Of a stretch of 64,000 bases of DNA, positions 54,491-64,000 are shown in pieces. The notes beneath the pieces were generated by a model. The model saw only the letters and a program-made list of their open reading frames with translations, ran no database searches and was not told the DNA's origin. The position numbers were made by a program, and so were the translations under genes. Every line of letters starts with the position of its first letter. Position 1 is the first letter of the stretch. The DNA is from Prosapia bicincta (Eukaryota; Arthropoda; Insecta; Hemiptera; Cercopidae): contig JBAIZL010000006.1 in NCBI GenBank assembly GCA_036971475.1, forward strand, positions 14,255,205 to 14,319,204, written 5' to 3'.

Positions 54491-55251
54491 GGAATCTGTA
54501 TCTATAAATAAATTTTAAATGTATTTTTTGTAGAATTGACTTTAGTCTGCATATTGTAGTAGAAAACAAATTCTTTAAAAACATTTTTGGCATGCTATCT
54601 TTCAAATTGGAAAATGTCTTAATTCTATACAGTATGCGACCTAATTTAATTGCTATTTTAAATAATCTTTTTATTAGCATTTTTCCAAGGAAATTTGTTT
54701 AAAAATCCAGAAAACCTTCGAAATATATTAAAATGGATGGCTCAGACACTCCATCATGTGAAACGAGGTTACATGGCTGGCCGGTTTCGTGGAAAACTAG
54801 TATTTTTGGAGGGGACATGCACTGAATCAAGGTTGTACAAGGCCTTATGTTTCGGGGGAAATATTTATATTCTATAGAAGGCTTCTCTTCTTGGTAGCTA
54901 TTTTTGTTTAGTTTTGATAGCTTTTTATATTCACTTAAAATGTAGGAACTCACGAGGAGGAAATAAGTGAAAGGTTGTGAGTTTATCTCAAGTACGAGTA
55001 TAAGAATTAAAAAAGTAAAAAAATAAAAAGTAAAAGCTAGTATAAGTATAAACAACTTTTCATTGGCTATATATGAGATATTATCTAAAATATTAATTTT
55101 TCTTATGTTTTTATTTAAATTATCACTGTCATACATGAATAATATTGATTGACTTATATCTGACTACCCCTAGTAATCGTAATAGAATCTCCATGATTTT
55201 TTTTACGAAACTAAAACCTCCTAATATTACAAAACATATTTAATTTAAATA
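54491..55251. other. No gene recognised
   Basis: A minus-strand open stretch of 145 codons (54699-55136) has no recognisable domain; its composition (Ile, Leu, Phe, Asn) follows the base composition. I do not call it a gene. Confidence 0.4.
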
Positions 55252-55462
55252 CAGTGATCCCTCGTTATTCACGAGGATTACGTTTTGTAAACTTACCTCG
55301 AATAGTGAAACCAATTGTGTATAAAAAGGGGAGGGTCACGTTCCTGAGCTTGCCGCGAATAGTGAAACCAATTGCGTATAAAAAGGGGAGGGTCACGTTC
55401 CTGAGCTTGCCGCGAATAGTGAAACCAACTGTGTATAAAAAGGGGAGGGTCACGTTCCACAT
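55252..55462 (+). mobile_element. Tigger/mariner-like terminus with three 57-bp repeats
   Basis: Starts CAGTGATCCCTCGTTATTC after a TA, the familiar terminus of Tigger/mariner-type elements (CAGTGNTCCCTCGTTATTCGCGGGG), followed by attacgtt. Three direct units of 57 bp then follow (aatagtgaaaccaattgtg ... aaaaaggggagggtcacgttcc). The units are nearly identical, and the frames open through them are repeat artefacts. The opposite terminus was not found. Confidence 0.6.
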
Positions 55463-55571
55463 CAAAAATGTTAACATTAATTACAGCTACACTGTACACT
55501 TATAATACAATATGGTATGTTTACGTACTACTTAAATACATACAAATTTATTATACATATATATAAAGAAC

Positions 55572-55709
55572 TAAGTCAAAATACAAATACAAGAATTATA
55601 ATTGAATTTACAATTCAAAGCTTTTCGTTGGCTAACAGTACCAACATCATCAGGAATATTGAACAATTGTTTATTAGTTCTTATTAATACACAAGAATAC
55701 ATATTGCGA

Positions 55710-55750
<41 letters not shown>

Positions 55751-55862
55751 GTATCAAAAACAACTGTGGTTTGATATACGTTATTCCTGATGATGTTGGT
55801 ACTGTTTTTCAACAAAAAGCTTGAATAAAAATTAATAAATAATTCTTGAGTTTGAATAAACT
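55572..55862. mobile_element. Penelope-type fold-back, family C, diverged
   Basis: Left arm with aagcttttcgttggctaacagtaccaa and catcatcaggaat; right arm CTGATGA, T, GTTGGT, ACTGTTT, TTCAAC, AAAA (about 55784-55816), so the GAAA box is damaged. A (TA)n tract (55719-55750) lies between the arms here. TA and TG repeats follow at 55863. Confidence 0.55.
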
Positions 55863-58157
<2,295 letters not shown>

Positions 58158-59046
58158 AAAAAAGCTGTCTTCAATGATTTTGTATTTCAATATTTTTATT
58201 ATTCTTTATCTCATTTTCATAGAGTATATCATAGAGTAATTTCATTAGTTTCAATTACACTATGTGTTTGAACCATTTCTTTAATTGTTTGTCTTTGGCA
58301 GGTCTTGCAATGACGTCACAAATCAGACCAAACAGTTGACTCCCAAGAAACGACTCGGAACTGGATTTAAAAACCGGTTCCAGAACTAGTTACAAGCAAA
58401 GGCTTGTTTGCAATGGCGCATCGGTTCCAGCTAATCATTATGATCATGACGTCTGCCGACGTTGGTCCGACTCATGCTATTATTATAATGCCATATTTGT
58501 GATACATTTGGTCCAACACAAACACCTGCAATTCTTCAGCCTTGTTACGTGCCTTCCTATAACACAAACAACACTTATAATATCTGTTAAAAAAACTGAA
58601 TTTTATAACTGAGGCAGCTGTTTTTGTTGAAAACATATGAACATATTACCTTTAACTAAAAACAATCGTACAATTTTTGGTAGACACATAATTAGATTTC
58701 TTATACTAATTTATTTTGGGAGCATATTTTTTCAATTTTATTTTTATTTTCCGTTCAAAATATTTGTACACATACACTAGACCCAAGTAACGAGCATGTT
58801 TACGAAGATTGTTTTTTAAAATACATGAGGCACACAGAACGTTTGTTTGAAAATTTGAGCATAAGGAATATTTAATGAGCAACAAATCCTATGAATAATA
58901 AGGGAAACATCTTTAACCGAATAATTTACTGCAACCTTTTTATACCGTAAAATATTTTTCTTGCAGTTTAAATTTTTAGGCTCCTTTAGAGCTAGTAAAT
59001 GTTTCTTCATTTACAAGTAGAAGAATATATACGTTTCTGTGGTGTG

Positions 59047-59089
<43 letters not shown>

Positions 59090-59671
59090 TCATATATTTT
59101 GTAGTAATAACATTATTGCTATGTGTTAGGGCGATAATGTAAGATATGCTTATATGTTCAGTCATACTGTATTTTTCAACGTGAGCGCTGCTAATATTAT
59201 GATAATCTCTTTTTTTTATACAATATAAAGCGAGTCATTTTCCACTTCATTATTTTTCCAAAGCATGAGCAGTCTGCTTTATGTTTAAAAATCTTTAACC
59301 TAATCTTTTCATATTATGAGAGCATAGGAACAAACAGGTGAATGGAGAATCAGGCCAAGGTAAACAAGAATATTCTTCCTTTATAGAATTAGTCACAATT
59401 AAAAAAGGGTCCCTTCTAATAATAGTTTCAAAACTATACCAATACCACATTTTAACAATATTTGTTTTTTATTCTTAACACGTTGTACGTTGTTCACTGC
59501 ATATTTAATAGAACAAAAACTTGATAAAACTACAACTTACAACAGAATCGCCGTTTCTTTCTCTTTTTAATCCTGAGTGTCAGGGACAAGACCTTGAAAA
59601 ATTATCACTAAGCAGTGGTTTTGTTAAGTGTTATATTAAATATTTACTGATTGCAGCTGCTTCTTGTTATC
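58158..59671. other. No gene recognised
   Basis: Includes a (TG)n tract at 59041-59090. The block at 58310-58480 (ccaagaaacgactcggaactgg; aatggcgcatcggttcc) is less AT-rich, but no reading frame or RNA is evident. Confidence 0.4.
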
Positions 59672-59885
59672 ATCTTGAATTCACTGATTAAACTATAAGT
59701 AGTTATTACATAACTCAATGAATACTTTACTGGTACGTTTTGAAATAATCGTTTCATTTACGAAGCTGACGCTATACTCGGTGTAGTGGGTCAGTTTCGT
59801 AAAGGAAACGATTGTTTCGAAACGCGTCAGCAAGTAAGTTCTAAACTATTCACTTAGTTACGCAATAACTATTTCTAATTTAGTG
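59672..59885. mobile_element. Fold-back element, family G
   Basis: Second copy of the 35237-35525 family (outer tag cttgaattcactgattaaact). The right arm has GAAAC, GATT, GTTTC, GAAA, then cgcgtcagcaagtaag. The stem is a perfect five pairs here, where the first copy uses wobble pairs. Confidence 0.55.
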
Positions 59886-60013
59886 ATTTATAAATACTCA
59901 AAATGATTAAGTAACAAATAAAACGTTTAAATAAATTTTCTTTTATAAAATATATTTATTTTTTAATCAAATACTAAGTAAAGTTTTATTCCGAAAGTTT
60001 TTATTAACATATA

Positions 60014-60017
<4 letters not shown>

Positions 60018-60082
<65 letters not shown>

Positions 60083-60404
60083 TTTCTTGTTTAATAATCA
60101 AAAACAACTAAGGTTATTCAAATACAAGAATTGTTTATTAATTTATATTGAAAGCATTTCGTTGATAAACAGTACCAACATCATCAGGAATGAATAATAC
60201 AATAATGCGAGATCTGTTATTATTGTATTATTCATTCCTGATGATGTTGGTACTGTTTATCAACGAAATGCTTTGAATATAAATTAATAAACAATTCTTG
60301 TATTTGAATAACCTTAGTTGTTTTTTTATTGTTAAACAAGAAAACATATTATATACAATAACATATTGTGCATATATATATTATTATATATGCACACGTA
60401 TATA

Positions 60405-60484
<80 letters not shown>
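60018..60484. mobile_element. Penelope-type fold-back, family C, inside (TA)n
   Basis: (TA)n 60018-60076, family C arms 60077-60352, then an AT-rich junction and (TA)n 60411-60484. The right arm has CTGATGA (60238-60244), T, GTTGGT, ACTGTTT, ATCAAC, GAAA (60265-60268): one C-to-T change turns a G-C pair into G-U, and the stem is kept. Arms are otherwise nearly identical. Confidence 0.65.
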
Positions 60485-60489
<5 letters not shown>

Positions 60490-61820
60490 TTTAACGTTTT
60501 CGATAGTTAACAAAATGAATAAGGGTGTATAAAAATTGATATTTGTGAAAATTAAGAAAATAAACTTATTGAAGAACAAGTATAAATTAAAATAAACATA
60601 GGGTACTATATAAAGTTCTAGAAGATTTATCAACGACATATAGATGGGAATAGGACAATTGTATTACCTAATTATGGATTTATTGTTATTTTAATTTTAA
60701 TGTTTTGATAATGAAGAAAATGTTATTCAGACAAAACGTTAAAGATAATTTTTATATATTTTAATCCTTTTAAATATAAAAACAGAAAATTAAGTTTTAC
60801 TTATTTCAATATCAGAAGAAAAGAAAAGAATTACATGCTACACTGGAATGCCGTAAATATTGAAACATTGAGATTTGTTTCTGGAGAAAACCTTTCGAAA
60901 CCGAAAAATATAAGATAATAAACAACAAATTAATTAAAACAATAGAGAGCACAGTAGCGTATTAGCAAATTCTAAACCATTATAAACCCTTACTAAAAAT
61001 ATTTAGCCTATATTCATTTCGGTGTCACAGTTAGCAATATAGTTTAATTGTTACAAAAAACAAACAAGCAAACATTTTTGTTTGTAATCTTCTGAAGATC
61101 CTTGGTTTAGTTATCTCATGATTATAAGGCAGCTGATTGAAGAAATATTTTCATGCAGAAGAAATTCAACCAGCAAAAGTGATAGCACACATTAATCTAT
61201 CAGTTATGCCACGGTATTCACGGCCAGTGGGTGGTCCACAGCCCAATTGTTGGGGTAGCGAGTTTAATTTTAGCCCAGGTTTCATTAAAAATTTGTTTTT
61301 CAATACCTAGGCTGCCATTAGTCCGTAGCCATGAGATTAAAAAATCGCCAAGACATGGATGATGGCTAATAAAATCGATAAAACTGCCACTTTCATTACT
61401 TTATACTATTTTTTATGAAAATACGAGCATGACACAATAAATGCGAAACTCTATCATTGATAAATTGTTTTTCATCTAAACCAGGATTCTTTTTTAACAC
61501 ACGCGCCGTGTGGAATCCACCCCAGACGTACTATATTCCATGAAATGAACAATAGTTTTGCGTTTACACTAACGCTTTTCCAGGTACCTTTCCACTATTG
61601 CTCCCTCTAATCCCTCAAGAAGAACCAACTAGTTTCTGTCTCACAGCCGCTTCGTATACATCGTCACGAACCTTGGGTGTGTTACACCCCTCGCGTGTGT
61701 TTACGTTTCAAGTTTGAAATAGTTGTTTTCGATTTGTAATTTTTGTTTTGTTGTACTGTCTTAGTACTTTACGAACTACTCTTTTAGTTTGTATGCACTA
61801 TATATATATATATATATATA
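60485..61820. other. No gene recognised
   Basis: Unique sequence ending in a short (TA)n (61798-61820). The stretch 61560-61700 has more balanced base composition but is closed in all frames I checked. Confidence 0.4.
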
Positions 61821-62042
61821 TGAAGTTAATATATTACTATGTAAGTAATTTTATCCACCATTAAGTGCAATAATTTTACCTTGAGTGATGAGGCACCTTT
61901 CGGTCGTTGACCATTGTCGAATCACTCAAGTGAATGAGTGATTCGACAATGGTCAACGACCGAAAGGTGCCTCATCACTCAAGGTAAAATTATTGCACTT
62001 AATGGTGGATAAAATTACTTACATAGTAATATATTAACTTCA
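61821..62042. repeat. Perfect 108-bp inverted repeat (6-bp spacer)
   Basis: Arms 61821-61928 and 61935-62042 are exact inverse copies around agtgaa. Each arm also folds on itself (cttgagtgat against atcactcaag). Read on the appropriate strand an arm contains GGTC, AAC, GACC, GAAA, a stem-loop-GAAA layout like the Penelope ends. The outer sequence (cactgacttta ... ccattgtttttccg) recurs with one arm at 63805-63965. Confidence 0.9.
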
Positions 62043-62087
62043 TAAAGTCAGTGCAACGGAAAAACAATGGATAACGTTAAATATCAA

Positions 62088-62089
<2 letters not shown>

Positions 62090-62161
<72 letters not shown>
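62090..62161. repeat. (TA)n microsatellite
   Basis: About 72 bp of TA repeats between the perfect palindrome and the open frame at 62196. Confidence 0.95.
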
Positions 62162-62163
<2 letters not shown>

Positions 62164-62195
62164 AGAATATACTGTAAAAATGAATTCTTTTACAG

Positions 62196-62375
62196 AACAA
62201 AGGAAACTTTTGGCCATGTTAGATGAGAGTTACAGCGATCTTGATTCAGCCGGAATTACTGCCTGTATAATTTATAAGAACAATGCAAGTCCTGAACAGA
62301 AAGTTCTTATACGAATATTACTCAAAGAATTGGGAAGGCAGTTGACAAATGTACACGAATGTGTGCTTCTCTACT
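62196..62375 (+). other. Unassigned exon-like open frame
   Basis: After an acceptor-like ttcttttacag (62185-62195) the frame reads QRKLLAMLDESYSDLDSAG, then NNASPEQKVLIRILLKELGR and stops at 62375. Amino-acid composition is more balanced than in chance AT-rich frames. About 60 bases on, other frames show dibasic pairs (KEKR) followed by SAQKQG. The pattern (acidic/leucine-rich spacer, basic cleavage sites) recalls a small secreted prohormone, but no signal peptide, intact mature peptide or single open frame is present. It may be an exon, a pseudogene or chance. Confidence 0.25.
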
Positions 62376-62520
62376 AAGTCTACCACTTGACATCAAGGCT
62401 GGTGTCAAGCGGAGCTCCAGCCAAAGAGAAAAGAGACCTTCTGGTCGCTACGACGTCTGCCCAAAAGCAAGGATAGAAAAACTCAGTCATGCTGTACTTT
62501 TAACAAGGTCCTGAACAAGC

Positions 62521-63300
62521 TTGTTTATATATATTGCAAAGATCGTTGACCAAAATAAATTTCAATATTCACTGACAAATGTCTTTTTGAATAATAGGCT
62601 AATTGTACGTCATTTGGTGTATTTATATTATTTTTTAAATTTTATATTTGTATTTCTAATAATATTTTTTTCCGTTTACAATACATATAGAAGTTTAGAC
62701 GCTTTTATAGCCTATCAGATATATAATCATTTTCTTTTATTTTCATATCGCAATTTTTTCACCCCAGATTTGACCTAATTCCAATGAGCTTTTATTAATA
62801 ATTTCTGTAATAAATCTTTGTTTTAAACCATATTTACTGTTTTAATAAACCTTCCTTTTGACCGCATACAAGATAATATCTTTATATTTTGTGTTTAACA
62901 TTTGTTTTTTTGTCATTTTTACTAGTAAAAGAAAAAATAAAGAAATAACCTATCCAAATATTATTTTCCTTTCCTATATAAAAAAATATACATACATACA
63001 TCTAAAATACGCTTAGGTGCTACAAAACAAATGTCTTGATCGACAAATACTAAAAAGAAAAAAGATAATGGTGTATACTATGTACAAAAGTGGAGGGGGT
63101 TCAAGACCCCATGCGTGTACTCGTGTTACGAATTTTCACGAATGTGCTCTAGGGTAAAACTAATTTCCAGGATACCCAATGGAAGAGGTTCTTTTGAGAC
63201 CACCGTGTCTCATTTCTACTCCTTCAGCCACAGTAGAGAATTTGCTGTAAATTTTATAATGAAGAAATAAAAGTAAACAGAAATATAATATACAAAGGTA
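62521..63300. other. No gene recognised
   Basis: AT-rich; an open stretch at 62521-62778 is hydrophobic by base composition only. Confidence 0.4.
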
Positions 63301-63562
63301 AATATTAAAATACTTCACTTAAAATCACACTAAGCATTACTTTTTAATACTACATACAGACTAGTTTCGACTACGAAGCCGCCGTCATTAGGGACTAGCC
63401 AATACTATTATCAGTAGTGGCCAATCACTGATGAAGGCGTCATCGTCGTCGAAACTATCCTGTATATATTTTAAAACTAGTACGTAGTGAGATTTTCAGT
63501 GAACTATTTTAATATTTAGCGTTGTGGATTGTTCTCACTAGCTAAGCTCTAATTAACTTAAC
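63301..63562. mobile_element. Penelope-type fold-back, family E
   Basis: Best family E copy. Right arm CTGATGA (63428-63434), A, GGCGTC, ATC, GTCGTC, GAAA (63451-63454), then the outer tag ctagctaagctctaattaac. The left arm is inverted (about 63350-63400). The stem has five pairs of six. Confidence 0.6.
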
Positions 63563-63700
63563 AAAAACAATTTACTATAATAGGCCTATATGGTAATAAG
63601 TATTGAAGTAACTTTAAACAAATGTTGATATGACAAAACGTGTATCATAAACAATTAAAAAGGTTTGAAATTTTGTATTATTTTGTAACAATGTGTTTTT

Positions 63701-63709
<9 letters not shown>

Positions 63710-63754
<45 letters not shown>

Positions 63755-63773
63755 CTTCACTACACTGCAACTG

Positions 63774-63805
<32 letters not shown>
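63710..63805. repeat. (TA)n and (CA)n tracts
   Basis: TA repeats 63710-63748, then cagcttcactacactgcaactg, then (CA)n 63773-63794 and a short TA run. They adjoin the palindrome-family arm that follows. Confidence 0.9.
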
Positions 63806-63806
<1 letters not shown>

Positions 63807-63965
63807 TTTACGTTATCCATTGTTTTTCCGTTGCACTGACTTTATGAAGTTAATATATTACTATTGTAAGTAATTTTTCCACCATTAAGTGCAATGATTT
63901 TACCTTGTGTGATGAGACGCCTCTCGGTCACTTGACCATTGTCGAACCACTGATTACTTTTTCTC
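63806..63965 (+). repeat. Single arm of the 108-bp palindrome family
   Basis: Matches the outer sequence and left arm of 61821-62042 with about a dozen differences (tgaagttaatatattact; ccaccattaagtgcaat; gtgatgagacgcctctcggtca). Its inner stem GGTCA/TGACC is one pair longer. This shows the palindrome arises from a dispersed element rather than from a unique sequence. Confidence 0.6.
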
Positions 63966-64000
63966 AATTTTTCTGGTGTGGATGTTCGGTCCGTCGTGTT

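Noticed and set aside
54699..55136. 145-codon minus-strand frame as a gene
   Set aside because: No domain, no splice or promoter context, and amino-acid use follows AT-rich base composition.
62415..62540. Insulin A-chain-like cysteine pattern (CC ... C) in a downstream frame
   Set aside because: One cysteine is missing, spacing is off by one, and there is no B chain or signal peptide.

Overview
The window is AT-rich nuclear DNA from an arthropod, most likely an insect with a repeat-rich genome. The host signal is a cluster of chemosensory-protein (CSP, OS-D/A10 family) genes, a family known from arthropods. They have TATA-box promoters, spliceosomal introns of 2.5-4.8 kb and AATAAA-type polyadenylation signals. 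The species cannot be named from what is visible. Large introns and dense transposon relics would suit a hemimetabolous insect, but that is inference.

Host genes: four CSP genes lie head to tail on the minus strand between about 10.9 and 42.8 kb. Reading in their direction: CSP-4 (42712 to 39764), CSP-3 (33384 to 28221), CSP-2 (24219 to 20887) and CSP-1 (exon 1 only, 11108 to 10904). Each first exon carries the signal peptide and the first two cysteines. All four break in phase 1 directly after a conserved Lys codon, as is typical of CSP genes. The three complete genes encode 133, 129 and 130 residues with spacing C-x6-C-x18-C-x2-C. No second exon for CSP-1 was found; it may lie beyond the left edge or be lost.

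Repeats: nearly everything else is repetitive. (1) About twenty copies of a non-autonomous element are bounded by TCAATTCCT / AGGAATTGA and carry a microsatellite just inside one end; some copies have a tRNA-like core and others an unrelated core. (2) Many fold-back elements have the layout of Penelope-like element (PLE) pseudo-LTRs. Several hold relics of Penelope coding sequence: N-terminal and RT-proximal segments near 4.0 and 13.8 kb, and a GIY-YIG endonuclease near 23.1 kb. (3) DNA-transposon relics include hAT near 1.6-2.25 kb, a pogo/Tigger-like element at 30.9-32.1 kb, a Tigger-like terminus at 55.25 kb and a probable MULE at 25.8-26.4 kb. (4) Non-LTR retrotransposon relics lie at 37.4 kb and 41.4-42.0 kb. 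(5) Tandem arrays include a 75-unit, 24-bp minisatellite (18.3-20.1 kb), an old 40-bp minisatellite (51.1-52.7 kb), a 278-bp triplication (42.9-43.75 kb) and many (TA)n and (CA)n tracts.

The most interesting signal is an RNA-like motif in at least five unrelated fold-back families: CTGANGA, one extra base, a 5-6 bp stem that co-varies between families, a short loop, then GAAA. This matches the stem-II half of a hammerhead ribozyme core, which is known from Penelope-like elements. The Penelope copies whose end is this motif (family C) also sit repeatedly inside the TA/CA microsatellites of the first element family. From about 43 to 64 kb I see no convincing host gene.
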